Numbered from the stretch's first letter, positions 48,838-60,948 are shown. The stretch is DNA of 64,000 bases from Verrucomicrobiota bacterium (GCA_021208135.1 JAJOKB010000111.1:1-64000), one strand, 5' to 3'. Numbers and translations are program-made. The notes: generated by a model from the sequence alone, not told the origin.

Positions 48838-49159
48838 GGATGCGTGGATTGCCGTGTGCGCACGGGAGTGTTCCGCGACTGTTTATTCCAACAATAATGA
48901 TTTCGCCCGCTTTTCCGGCATCAAACGAATCAAGCCTCTGAAAGTCCAATCATAGAAACCCATCCTCCCAGATACAGCGTATCTTCGGCGGGATGATTTA
49001 CGGGGCCCGGAGCTGGACCTTGCAACGCCGCGTCATCTGCAAGGCAGAGCATAAATCGAGAAAGGTAGTAATCCGCGCTTCGAGGTAACCTCCCTGTATA
49101 ACAAGGAGGACGCTATCCGCATAAACTAACTATTCAATTTCCTTCAAGCAACATTCGGG

Positions 49160-49984
49160 TTAGGCGCGACGGCGGCGCACCAGTACCACACCCAGAACTG
49201 CTAATCCAAACAGCATCGCATATGTGGATGGTTCGGGAATAACGCTAAGGGTCGATCCAGTCACCACAAAATGATCCGCAAACGCTCCCACATTGCCTCC
49301 ATCGAAGCGCAGTCTATTGGCATCCCATAGCGAAATGAATCCGGCTTCATTGAGGCTGGCTATGGTTAGCGATCCCATCGCAAGAGGGGAAAAGTTTATT
49401 ATGGTACTTGGGCTGGTCTGGAACTGGTCTGCGGCTACACCGGTGACTGAAACGATAGCATTTCCTTCGAGGAAGTTGATCACTCCTCCTTGCCATACAG
49501 CTCTGTCGACGGTCATTACTCCGCCAGACAGATTTAGCACCGATTGTTCATAGACATTAATTCGCGCAGCGTTGAATGTTCCGCCGCTCATGTTCAATGT
49601 ATATCCATCATTAGCTGCAGTATTTAGAGTGAAATTTCCCCAATCCATTTCTCCTCCGCGTAGATTCCAAACCGTACCGCCAGTGAAATTACGGTTTGAA
49701 TCCGCATAGACCCTGCCGCTCAATTGGGTGATTCTTTGACCGGATACAATGTCATTCAATCGAGCTGAAGTAGTCGTAGGGCCCCATGATTCAACGGAAA
49801 TGATGCCTTCTTTGCCCTCTGATATGAGGGGTAATCCATTACTCCAGTTGGCTGCCCTGGACAGTCTGTCGCCATTCGCACCTATGTCGCCCAGGAACAT
49901 GGTTTCAATGAAGTTGGCGTGTACGGTGCTACTTACGGAAAGGACCGATGTGATTGCTACAGAAACAAGTGTCAGTGTTTTCAT
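49160..49984 (-). CDS. PEP-CTERM sorting domain protein
   Basis: Signal peptide; C-terminal VIPEPSTYAMLFGLAVLGVVLVRRRRA. Confidence 0.9.
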   Translation of the reverse strand: MKTLTLVSVAITSVLSVSSTVHANFIETMFLGDIGANGDRLSRAANWSNGLPLISEGKEGIISVESWGPTTTSARLNDIVSGQRITQLSGRVYADSNRNFTGGTVWNLRGGEMDWGNFTLNTAANDGYTLNMSGGTFNAARINVYEQSVLNLSGGVMTVDRAVWQGGVINFLEGNAIVSVTGVAADQFQTSPSTIINFSPLAMGSLTIASLNEAGFISLWDANRLRFDGGNVGAFADHFVVTGSTLSVIPEPSTYAMLFGLAVLGVVLVRRRRA

Positions 49985-50008
49985 ATAAAATGGGGTAAGG
50001 TTACAAAA

Positions 50009-50942
50009 TTAGTTTTTTGCTTTTCTGCGGCGGCAAGCGGCTATGCCAATGGCTGCTATCCCGAATAACAATGCGTAGGTAGAGGGTTCAGGAATCATAC
50101 TCAGGGTGGATCCATTCACCTGAAAAGTATCAGCGAACGTTGCCGCATTAATGGTTAATCCGTCATATTGAATTCTGCCTGAGGTGAAAACTGATTCAAA
50201 GTCACTGTAGCTCCAGCCTTGAACCGTCAAACTGGCTCCTGTTGCCGTTGGGAGCCAATTGTTGCCTGTAGTAGTGAATCTGGTATGTGCAATGGCCGCG
50301 GCGCTGTTGATCACCACCGTCGCTGTACCATCTATAGTCATCCGCGATATGTTGTTCGCCCCTAGGTCCGTAATGGTAAAAGTTCCACCGCTGAAATTCA
50401 ACGCGGTGGAATTTAAATTAACCGTGACAAAAGAGGCTGTTCCACCGGACATGTTGTAGGCAGAACCGAGATTGCCCCCTGTCAACTCTCCGGTTTGTAC
50501 CCCCAAAACTGCATTAATAGATCCACCTGACTGATTGAAAATAGTATCAGCTTGAACCCGCAACCGCCCGACATTTTCAATGCTGCCTCCCTGCAGATTG
50601 AATACCGCAGTGTTGTTTTAGCTGAAATTGCTCTGTTCCTGCAGTGGTGGCCACAATTGAGCCCCCGCTCATGGTCCAAACACTGGTTCCACTAACGGTT
50701 CTGGTGGCATTCAGTGTTAGCGTACCGCCAACTTGTGACACTGACCAACTGGACGCATCACCATTAAACGTACCGTTTGTATTGATTACACCAGTTCTAT
50801 TTTCACTGATGAGCGGTAGACCACCGGACCATGAACCGGCATTGGTTAAGTTGCCTCCATTGAAGGTTGTTGTAATTTGGGCTGATAAGCTGCATGCAAG
50901 CCACAAGCCGCATGCCGTTAGGGCTGTAGTGTATTTTTTCAT
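50009..50942 (-). CDS. PEP-CTERM sorting domain protein (paralogue of 49160-49984); frameshift ~50600
   Basis: MKKYTTALTACGLWLACSLSAQ; WSGGLPLISENRTGVI parallels WSNGLPLISEGKEGII; C-terminal MIPEPSTYALLFGIAAIGIAACRRRKAKN. Confidence 0.88.
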
Positions 50943-51078
50943 AGATAAGGAGTGGAGTTGTTGAATCTGCTAAGAACTCAACCCTTACACTGCAGAAACT
51001 ACGGATGCGCTCAAATACGGTGAAATGAAACCAGTTACGCAGGTGTTGTATGTTCACCCTGCCTGGTGGAGTGGTAAG

Positions 51079-52191
51079 TCAGTTGCCAGCGCGGAAGAAT
51101 TTGGGGCTGCGGCCGGTGCTTTGTTTGAAGGCCCGGGAAAAGTAATACACACTGGCAAAGCCGCATTGTTCGGCAATTTGACTGATCGATAGTTGGGATT
51201 TTTCCAACAGAGCGATGGCTCGGTCCATGCGCACCTTATTGATTTGCTCATTGAGCGATTTGCCGGTGGCCTTGCGAAAACGGCGCTCCAGCACCCTGCG
51301 GCTGATGCCGACATGGGTGGCTAATTGAGGGACATTAATACCGTTGCAGGCATGGATGCGGATCAATTGTACCACACGCGCAACCATCTCATCCTCTGTT
51401 GCCAAATGGTCCGTCGAGGCTGCGCTCAGCACCCCCTTGGGTGGGATCCTGGACACAGTCACGGGCGATTCCGGTTGCTGAATTTGCCTATGCAGGTGTT
51501 TGGCAGCCTGGTAACCGATGCCATACGAATCTATATCAATACTGGAAAGACTCACCGGACTGGAGAGGGAAATCATTTCCTCGGCATCCACTCCTAGAAT
51601 GGCAATTGTGTTGGGAACGGAAATGTCTGATTCAATTGCCAGTTCGCAGATTCTGCGCGCAAAAATATCATTGGCGGCAAAAACACCGGTGTTGCGCGGT
51701 AAGGATTGCAGAAATTGTATGATCCTCTGATTGCTGAGTTCATAAGAATGAGCCGGGTGTTTGTCATTGAGCCATAACTCAACGTATGGATCGGATTGCA
51801 GGCAGGCCTTGAATGCGGCGGCTCTGGAGCGCGCAAAAGGATGCGACTCTGCTCCTACAAAGGCAAAACTGTGATACAAAGCCTGCTGAAAATGGTTTGC
51901 TGCCAGCCGACCGATGGCATCGTCATCGGGAATAATACTGGTGACATGGATCGGCAAATTACTGCTGCTGACATTGACGACGGGAATATCCAGTGCTTCG
52001 AGGGCAGCTTTCTCCATGGGTTGAACGGCGAAGCAAATCAGCCCGTCGAACCGCTTGTGGAGTTCTGCCAAGGCCTGCTCACTAAAATTCAGTCGTCCCC
52101 AGCGGACCTGCCATACGGTGGATTGTTCGCGAAAAAAACTGAGCCGCACCGCGCACCAGTCGTTGCAGGTGCATGGTGTCATCCGGAGCAT
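51079..52191 (-). CDS. XylR-type transcriptional regulator (LacI-like sensor + AraC HTH); N-terminal frameshift ~52137
   Basis: VFAANDIFARRICELAIESDISVPNTIAILGVDAEEMISLSSPVSLSSID; GISRRVLERRFRKATGKSLNEQI...IAEQCGFASVYYFSRAFKQSTGRSP. Confidence 0.88.
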   Translation of the reverse strand: MLRMTPCTCNDWCAVRLSFFREQSTVWQVRWGRLNFSEQALAELHKRFDGLICFAVQPMEKAALEALDIPVVNVSSSNLPIHVTSIIPDDDAIGRLAANHFQQALYHSFAFVGAESHPFARSRAAAFKACLQSDPYVELWLNDKHPAHSYELSNQRIIQFLQSLPRNTGVFAANDIFARRICELAIESDISVPNTIAILGVDAEEMISLSSPVSLSSIDIDSYGIGYQAAKHLHRQIQQPESPVTVSRIPPKGVLSAASTDHLATEDEMVARVVQLIRIHACNGINVPQLATHVGISRRVLERRFRKATGKSLNEQINKVRMDRAIALLEKSQLSISQIAEQCGFASVYYFSRAFKQSTGRSPKFFRAGN

Positions 52192-52549
52192 GGATAAATA
52201 TGGATTTAGCGGGGTTCAAGTAACCCAAAGAATCTGAACAATTGCGCATAGCAGGTCAAGGGTACCTTGGGATGACGGTTGGAGGGTTGCCCACCACACC
52301 CTGCCACCATGGCGATCGTCGACAATGTCTGATAATGCAGGTCCGGGTGATAGGGTGTGCAGAAATCGAAGGCATGGGCTCATCATATCCGCTTCCCGAC
52401 CGGTATTCAATGGAACAACACGGCAATTATTTGCACATTTGCGGCGTCGCAATTCGACAAAATTCTACCGCAAAATGCTATTCCAATCCTTGGCTTGTGT
52501 GGTTAGAATGTGTACCTATAAATTTCCACCTCCCCGCCTTATTCGACAA

Positions 52550-55500
52550 ATGATACCCCCACATTCCGTATTTAAAGCCGTCGCGCTCTTGTTCATCCTC
52601 TGTTTGACCAGCCTGGAGGTCTCCTCGCAGACCAGAGGGCTGTGGGTGGACGCTGACCGCGTTGAAGTGTTACGCGACTTGATCCAGGAGCCTGGCAGTC
52701 ACCATCACGTGCATTCGCGCAAATGAAAGCGCACATCGATGCTGAGGCGGACAACATTATTTTGGTGCCTGGACGCCAAGGCACTCGAGCGTGGAAGTTT
52801 TGCCCGTTCCTACTTGGCTCAATCGGCGGCATTGACAGCGTTGTTGAGCCGGAACCCAGCTGAGCAAAGTCATTATGCGAACATTGCCTTTGATGCGCTT
52901 TGGGCTATCCAGAATGACCCTGATCCGGGTGATCACACGCTTCTGGGCACATCACAGCACTTGTCCAAAGCCGGGGTGGCTATGGGCTTTGCCATGAGTT
53001 ATGAGTGGGTGTATGCGTTCTGGACCCAACAACAAAGGGACTGGGTGCGCGGCCAAATGATCACAGCCCTCAACGGTTGGGTGAATTTGAGTCACCCTAA
53101 TTTCGCCGGATCTTTGCCTCCAACTGGTTGCCCGTGCTGCGTGGTGCTGAAATGTGCATGATGCTGGCCGTTGGGGAAGAGTCCAATCGCCCCTTGCGTT
53201 ACCGCAGTTTACGCCAGTGGTTGATCAGTAACGCCAACACTCATGCAACCGTGGTTGGGCACAAGAGGGTAATTTTTATATGTCGATGGGGCAGGTATTT
53301 GCCATTCCTGCATGATGGCTGCTATCAATATCGGCGATGGTGAAATGGAGTTGGCACTGTCGCAAAAGCAACACCATTTGGTTGGACTTTACGCGTCCAT
53401 GTTCAGTCCAACCTTTGATACCCTTAATTGGGGTGTGGGTGGAGCCATTTGGGATGGTGGTTATGCCGCGCTTGTCATGGCCATGACACCCGAGGGCGAA
53501 AAGCCTTACGCCAGGTGGTGGTTTGATCGCTTTATGGGAGTCTTGAATCCTGCTCCGGATAGCCAGAAATTTGACCGGACTGGCCAAGGCCGAATTTGGG
53601 GGCTGTTGGCATATCCTGAGCACGTCGAACCGAGAGATCCGGCTGAACGTTATCCTGTCGCCATTGAAGATACCGGAGGCTTCTTTATGCGCAGTGGATG
53701 GCAAGATCAGGATGAGGTTTTGGTATTTTTGGGTACCGACCGGGCATTTTTTGCACCCGGATGGGACGCGCCTGACGCCTTGTCACTGGTGGTTTTGGGC
53801 CACGGCAACAGGTACATCAACGGGCCTGGTAACACCGCCCATCAGGCTACAGCAAAAGACTTGTTCAGCACTATTTTGGTGAACAACGCCGTACCTCAGA
53901 CGGGACGCACCGGGGGCAGAGAGTTTTTTGGGCTGCATGAAAATGGCGCCTATGCTATTGCTACTGGAGGATCTGCCTACGCCGGCTTAGGTGTGTCTAC
54001 CGCTCAGCGTCATTTGCTGGCAGACTTTTCCGGGGAAAGTGGCCAAACCGCTTTGCTTGGTGTTTTCGACAGGTTGCGTTCATCGGACGCAGCGCGCGAG
54101 TATCGCTGGCAAATCAATACTGGCGAAGGGCAAGTGGTGTTGGACAATCAGGACGGTCGTCCAGGATTTACCATTACCCGACCAGGCAATGACGGTTATT
54201 TGGTCGGTTGGGTAGTGCATCCTGCCAATGCAACCCTGCAAACCGCCGATGGCCGTTTGTTTTTCAATACCACCGCTGTCGATGCAGATCTTTGGGTGGT
54301 CATGGCCGTTGGTAAGGGTACACCGCCTTCAGCCCAAATCAGTGGTTCAGGGCTGGCTGCTGCCGTTACTGTCGATGGGGTGACTCTCGGCTTTGATGTA
54401 ACCAGTGGCCGAATGATTCATAATCAAATGACCTTTGAGCCACCGCCTGTGGCTTCCTTTACGGTGACACCCTCGTCTGGTCCCGCGCCGCTGTCGGTAA
54501 CCGTCAATGCCGCCGCATCCAGCAGTGCCCATCCCATTCTGGAATATGAATGGAATTTTGGCGACGGCACTACTGCCAGTGGCGTCTCGGCCAGCCATAC
54601 CTACACCGTTCCCGGAACCTACACGGTGACTCTGGGTATAGTCGATGCCGCGCCGCCGCGAAGTTGCCCCAAAGGAAGGTGCACGCTGCCTATCGGTGGC
54701 CGACCGCGTCTTTTACGGTGACGCCGGCCAGCGGGCAACCGCCGCTAGTCGTAACCTTTAACCCTGCAGCCAGCAATCATCCACACGGGTTGGCTCTGGT
54801 TTATGAGTGGGATATGGGCGACGGCACTACATTTACCCGTCAGGATAACTCCAGCTTTACGCACACATTCGGTGCAGGTACATTTCGTCCCACCCTGGTT
54901 GTCAGGGACAGCAACGGTGGCTTCGATGCCATGGAACGCACTGTTACTTCCCGCAATAATGCGCCTGTTGCGGTGGTCGATTTTAGTCTGGGGGGTGGGG
55001 AAGCCCCGCTTACCGTAGCATTTTCGGGCGACGGTTCCAGCGATCCCGATGGAGATGATATCACCTTCCTGTGGAATTTCGGTGACGGACATACCTCGAC
55101 CGAAGCCAATCCTGTACACACCTTTACCACACCGGGTGACTACACAGTAACCCTGACGGTCACAGATGCTCTGGGAGCATCCCAATCGGCGCAAGTCCCA
55201 AGCGCCATCAGGGTCAGGGACATGAACAATCCCATTGCTGCTCTCAATCCTCTTACCTTGCCTCCTTTGCAACGCGGACTTGAGTACCACCTTTATTTTA
55301 ACGACGTCGAGAGTGGTACTGGGCGGGTGCCATTTTTTCTGACCCCAGATCTGATCCCGTTGGAAAAGACCGGTATCATTGACAACCTCTTCATCTGGCA
55401 TCGCACCATCGATGAGCGGTTTACCTTTCGCTATCGCGGCTACATTGATATCCCGGTGGCGGGTGTTTATACGTTCTATGCGCAATCCCACAACGGAATG

Positions 55501-58500
55501 CAGGTCAATATAGCGGGACAACAATTGATTCGCGACAATACCCGCTACGGGCACGTCAATGCGTGGGGAACGCTCAGTTTGGCTGCCGGACTTCATGCTG
55601 TCGATATCATCTATTACGGCAATGTGGATGCTGGTGGCGGTACTTTTAACCCCTACCTGAATTTCACCTGGAGTGGTCCCGACTTTGGCCGCAGACGCCT
55701 CGATAGCCAGGTGCTTTATTGGTCCCCCGGCAGACCACAGGCTGATTTTATTCACAGTATCGCGCCAGACTCACCCGCCAGTCCTGTGGTGCATAATTTC
55801 GATGCTGCGATTTCCAGGGTCTTCGGAGATGCGGAAATTGTATCCTACCAATGGCAGTTTCCCGGTGGTGTGATCAAGACTGGACGTACGGTGTCCCATC
55901 CTATGGTGGCCGGAGATAACAGAGTCGTGCTTACGGTAACCACATCCGATGGTATATCCGCTTCAACCGGTAAAAACATATTCGTGCCACCAACCCCGGA
56001 TTTTGTACTGGCGGGAGGTGTGGATCGCTCACTCATGCCAGGCAAAATTATCACCTCCCGCGGTCAGTTTTTGCCTAACGGATTGGCAACCGGTGCATTC
56101 GATGGCGATAAATCCACCCGGTGGCTGGACTTGAGCCTGACATCCTGGATCCAAATTGAGTACCGGCACAAAGGTATTCCCCAACCCTATGTTGTCAGCG
56201 AATACCGTTTCACCAGTTTGACTGCCTGGAACGAACGCGACCCGATCTCCTGGCGATTGTACGGTTCCAACGACGGCATTCAATGGGATCTATTGGACGT
56301 GGTCACAAACAACAGTTTCTCCGGCCCGCATCCGCGCACCAACGTCTTTCCGATCAACAACGTCAATGCCTACAGCATATATCGCTTTGAAGATATACAG
56401 GCAACCGGAACCGGCTCATCTCCGGACGCTACCGGACTCAACTTGATTGAACTGATCGACTACGGCATTGGTAATCAGCCTTCCAGTGTGCCGCCCATCG
56501 CTCAATTTGTTACCTCCAGCGACCAACTGGTACTCGGGCAAAGCATCCATTTGAATGGTGCATCCTCCTACGATCCGGATGGTTATCCTCTTTACTATCA
56601 CTGGGATTTCGGTGACGGACAAACCCGTCAGGGGTGGGAACTCAATGCGGTGGACTACACTTACAGTACCCAGGGGCAATACACTGTTCTGCTCACAGTG
56701 CGCGATGCGTTGGGGCAAGTGGCCTCCACCACGCGCACAATTGAGGTGACTGTGCAGCCGAACGCCGCGCCAGTGGCTACCTATAGCTTTACCATTGAGC
56801 AACCAACGGGTCGCAGTCGGGTCCTTTTCGATGCCTCCGCCTCATTCGATCCAGATGGTGATCCCCTCACTTTCTTCTGGGAGTTTGGCGATGGGGTTAC
56901 TGCTACTGGTCCGGTTGTCGAACACATCTATGCCGTTGGCATTTACGAACCCATGTTGATCGTTATGGACGATCGCGGTGGCCGTACGACTTTTGCCCAG
57001 GAAGTGATCATTGGCATGCCTGAAGATCCACCGCTTTCCATCGGTATCAATATCGCCTTTCGAGGCGGTCAGGCTGAGGATCGCCTGTTGCCCGGAGATA
57101 TCGCTGGGCTCTTACCGCAAACAAACTGGAACAATACCAATCGGGACAGACAGTTGTCAGTTTTGGTCGATGCCAATGGTGATCCTACCACCATGGGAAT
57201 CGAGTTTATCGGACCCGGTGGCACATATAATGGCGCTAATGTCACCCGGTCTGCCGATCATCGACTCATGCAGACGGGAGCTGGCGGTCCCATTGTTTTG
57301 CGCAATGTTCCCTATGCATCCTATGATGTTTATGTTTATCACGGCACGCGCCGGGAAACGCATGAGCGCGATGAAGTTTTCTGGATTCGCTTAACCAGTC
57401 CTTCCCGCACCGAACAATTCTTTGTCAGACAGGATAGCTTTGTATGGGGCGATGAATATCGAATCTCTACCGCTCTTACGGCCGAAGCCGCAGTGCAAGA
57501 TGAGAATGTGGTCGTTTTCAGCAATATTACCGACCGCACTGTCACACTAAGCGCAGGGAGCCTTCAAAGCAGGACACAGGCGCACGCAATACAGATTGTC
57601 GATACCAGCGGTGGAATTATCATTCCTCCCACAGCACCGCCTTCAACGCCGTCAAACCTGGCGGCTACACCCGCATCCTCATCCGAAATCACACTGACCT
57701 GGAGTCCAGTGGATGGACTTGTTGACGGGTATCGGATTCAGCGAGCTCCCGCAGGCAGCAGCAACTGGTCTCAAGTTGGTGAAGTAACTGCGAACACGTT
57801 CACCAACACTGGTCTGGCTGCTGGTACCACTTATCAGTACAGGGTGGCTGCGTTCAACACCGGAGGAAATTCAGACTGGTCAACAGCGGTCAGCGCAACC
57901 ACTGAGACGCAGGTAAGTATTCCGCCCACAACGCCGCAAAACCTGACCGCTACCGCCACCTCAGCAGGGTCGGTATCCTCTCCTGGGAACCGGTGCCAGG
58001 CACGCTCAGCGGGTATCGTATTGAACAGTCACTGGCAGGTTCCGGTTTCTGGACTCTCTTCGGTACAACGACACAATCAACCCTGGTCGTGACTCCCTTG
58101 CAACCAGCTACTGGATATGAATTCAGGGTCCTGGCATTCAATCCTGCCGGCAGCTCCGCCTGGTCCAATACCGCACAAGCCACCACCTTGACCGAATTTG
58201 CTCCCGGCGATCAAATTGCAGTGGTTTGGTGGGGACCTGGCCAATATCGCAACAATCAGGATGGGTCCGGAAATTGGGTCGGGCTGCCTGGATTTTCCTC
58301 TGGCACAACGCAGCTGCTTGGTGAAACCACCATGTTTCATCACCGGCCTTACGGTTCATCGATCTTGAATCCTGTCTATGCCCCCAACGTGCCGCTGAGT
58401 CCAAGGTTTAACGTGGCTGGCAGTGTCTTTGCGTCTCCGGGAGTCACTCAAAACCTAACCATCTTTTCCGCCTGGATGGCAGGGATGAAAACAACGCAGT

Positions 58501-59399
58501 GACCCGCATAGTGTTGTGGACCAATACCAGTACTTCCAACTACGCGGCACAGATGATCTGGTGGGAGAAGGAGGACTTTTTGTCGGAATTTGATCAAAAT
58601 CCTTTGGCCGCTCAAGGTACAACCGTCAGTCTGACGGCAACAGCTCCAGCCAGAATTTTGATTCGTACCGCAGAGGGTTATTTTATCTCGCAATCACCTA
58701 TTTCAGGTACCGCCAGCCTTGAGGCCCAAGCGTGGGGCTGCTTTTGATCCACCCAAGTCAAGCGGACCTTTGGCGATTTTTGCCAATGTCGATGGTGATA
58801 CTCCTGCTGCCGTTACAGGGCTTGGTTTTAGCACTTTGCAACTGTTGGATATCCAGGCAATCGGACTCTACCATGAGCGCATCAACACGACCGCAGGACG
58901 CGATTTTCGGATCAGCGAGTTTCGGGTTATGGCTACCTTGCCCGATGAGGGCGGACCCGGTGCGACTCCTTATCATGCCTGGCTCGAACGCGCAGGTTAT
59001 ACCGCTGCCGAAATGCAGGATCCCAGCAGCACCGGTCTGTTTGCAGATCCCGATAACACGGGCTGGAGTAATGCCTGGCGCTACGCGTTTGGTGTTGAAC
59101 GGGATACTCCTTCCTCAATCCTGTTACCTGTGTTGCACAGCGTCACTGAAAATGGCCAAGTATTTATTGAGTTCAGTTTTCTTCGCAATACCCTGGCAAC
59201 GGACGTCAGTTTGGTCCCCGAACTGTCCAGCAACGCACAAGACTGGGAAGAATTGGGTGCTGATTGGCAATTATATCAAATCATCCCCCACGACTCATTC
59301 CCCGATGTCGAGCGGCTAACCTGGCGATTGAATAGACAACTACAGCCCGAGGAGATTTGTCTGCTCCGCCTGCGCTTGTCCCTGGAGCAAATCGAGTAA
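52550..59399 (+). CDS. Giant heparinase II/III-like protein with PKD, PA14-like, F5/8-type, malectin-like and FN3 modules (~2,280 aa); multiple frameshifts
   Basis: Signal peptide MIPPHSVFKAVALLFILCLTSLEVSSQ; EDTGGFFMRSGWQDQDEVLVFLGTD...GHGNRYINGPGN; repeated YEWNFGDGTT...HTYTVPGTYTVTL PKD; GYIDIPVAGVYTFYAQSHNGMQVNIAGQQLI PA14-like; GYRIQRAPAGSSNWSQVGEVTANTFTNTGLAAGTTYQYRVAAFN FN3. Confidence 0.8.
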
Positions 59400-59491
59400 A
59401 CCCGTTTGCTTGATTTGAGATCAGTTGGTACAGGCGTATCCTGCGCCAGTTATCGTTCAGCCATCTCCAGGGGTTCAGTCTATATCGCTGA

Positions 59492-59526
59492 GGTGCCAGG
59501 CACCCATACATCGGGGATGATGGGTT
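59492..59526. repeat. REP-like palindromic element, copy 2
   Basis: GGTGCCAGGCACCCATACATCGGGGATGATGGGTT, 31/35 identical to 292-326. Confidence 0.7.
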
Positions 59527-59601
59527 CTGGCTCCGGTTGGTTGGGTTGCTGAATACTGAGTGAAGATGTAATAAGGTCTTGCGTCTGTTTGTGTTGAGCG
59601 G

Positions 59602-60948
59602 ATGTTTGGTGAGGCGTATCCAAGAACCAGTTCAATGCAGGAAAAGACCGATTTGATTTACATCCACTGTCATGATGCGGGGAGATTTATAAGCCCTTAT
59701 CATGCGGTTTTGCCAACGCCGCATTTGGCGAACTTTGCGGAAAGTGCCATTCGCTTTGATCGCGCATATTGTGCGGCCCCCACATGTTCTCCCAGCAGGG
59801 CGGCGCTTTTGACCGGACAAACGCCTCATGAGGCGGGAATGTTGGGTTTGGCTCACCGGGGTTTTGCATTGAAGAATGATTCTCAGCACTTAGCTGCTTA
59901 TCTGCAAAATTTTGGCTACGACACGGCGCTGGCTGGCATTCAGCATGAATGGAATCATGAGCAGGATCTGCACCGGATCAAATACCGCACACTTATAGAG
60001 CGCAAAGGCGATTGGAACACTACGGATCCGGCGAATGACATCAGGACTGCGCAAGCAGCCGTGAACTTCCTGCAAAATCGCGACAACAGCACCCCCTTGT
60101 TTTTATCCTGCGGATTCTATTATCCACATCGTCCCTTCGGGGAACCGGATCCCAGTGCGCAAGTGGATGAATTGTTGTCGTTCCTGCCGATACCAGACAG
60201 TCCCGAGGTGCGCAAAGATCTAGCTGCCTATTGGCGTACCTTGCGTTGGATGGATGAGGCGTTCGGTATCTTGTGGGAGGAGCTAAAGACCCGGTCTAAA
60301 ACCCGCCCCTGCTTGATTGTGTTCACCACTGACCACGGTGTCGCCTTTCCAGGCATGAAGTGCAATCTCACCGATTCCGGTACGGGCGTTGCCCTGCTGA
60401 TTCATGCCCCGGATGCCTTGCCCAGCCTTGCACATTCCTCCGCACTGGTATCGCACCTGGATGTGTTCAGCACTTTCTGCGACTATGCAGGTGTACCGCT
60501 ACCGGATTGGAATCAGGGCCATTCGTTGCGTCCGCTGCTGCAGGGAAATTGCACCTCAGTACGGACAGAGGTTTTTGGCGAAGTTTCTTATCACGCGGCT
60601 TACGAGCCCAAACGCTCCATACGTACCAAAGATTTCTGTTACATCCGTAACTTTCTTCCGCCAGCGCGTGCGCCCCTGGCAAATATTGATGACGGTTTCA
60701 GCAAGCGGTGGATGCTGCAAGAAGGTTTGCTGCCCACCTTTCCGCCCGAAGAAGAATTGTACGATTTACATTCGGATCCGATGGAGCGAACCAATGTGGC
60801 TGGCCTACCCAATTTTCATGGATTGATCGACGCATTGCGCCAGCGTCTGCAAGCCTGGATGGAGAAGACCCGTGATCCGTTGTTGGACGGTTCTATCCCA
60901 GCTCCGTCGGGCGCAGTGGTGACGCCCTTGGATGCTGTTGATCCATAG
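59602..60948 (+). CDS. Sulfatase (N-sulfoglucosamine sulfohydrolase-like, CSPSR motif)
   Basis: YCAAPTCSPSRAALLTGQTPHEAGMLGL; FTTDHGVAFPGMKCNLTDSGTGVALLI. Confidence 0.92.
   Translation: MFGEAYPRTSSMQEKTDLIYIHCHDAGRFISPYHAVLPTPHLANFAESAIRFDRAYCAAPTCSPSRAALLTGQTPHEAGMLGLAHRGFALKNDSQHLAAYLQNFGYDTALAGIQHEWNHEQDLHRIKYRTLIERKGDWNTTDPANDIRTAQAAVNFLQNRDNSTPLFLSCGFYYPHRPFGEPDPSAQVDELLSFLPIPDSPEVRKDLAAYWRTLRWMDEAFGILWEELKTRSKTRPCLIVFTTDHGVAFPGMKCNLTDSGTGVALLIHAPDALPSLAHSSALVSHLDVFSTFCDYAGVPLPDWNQGHSLRPLLQGNCTSVRTEVFGEVSYHAAYEPKRSIRTKDFCYIRNFLPPARAPLANIDDGFSKRWMLQEGLLPTFPPEEELYDLHSDPMERTNVAGLPNFHGLIDALRQRLQAWMEKTRDPLLDGSIPAPSGAVVTPLDAVDP

Noticed and set aside
54745-55755. 336-aa minus-strand ORF inside the PKD protein
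   Set aside because: Antisense to clear PKD/PA14 coding sequence with no recognisable motifs
60120-60135. TTATCCACA-like DnaA box (TATTATCCACATCG)
   Set aside because: Single copy within sulfatase coding sequence; no cluster
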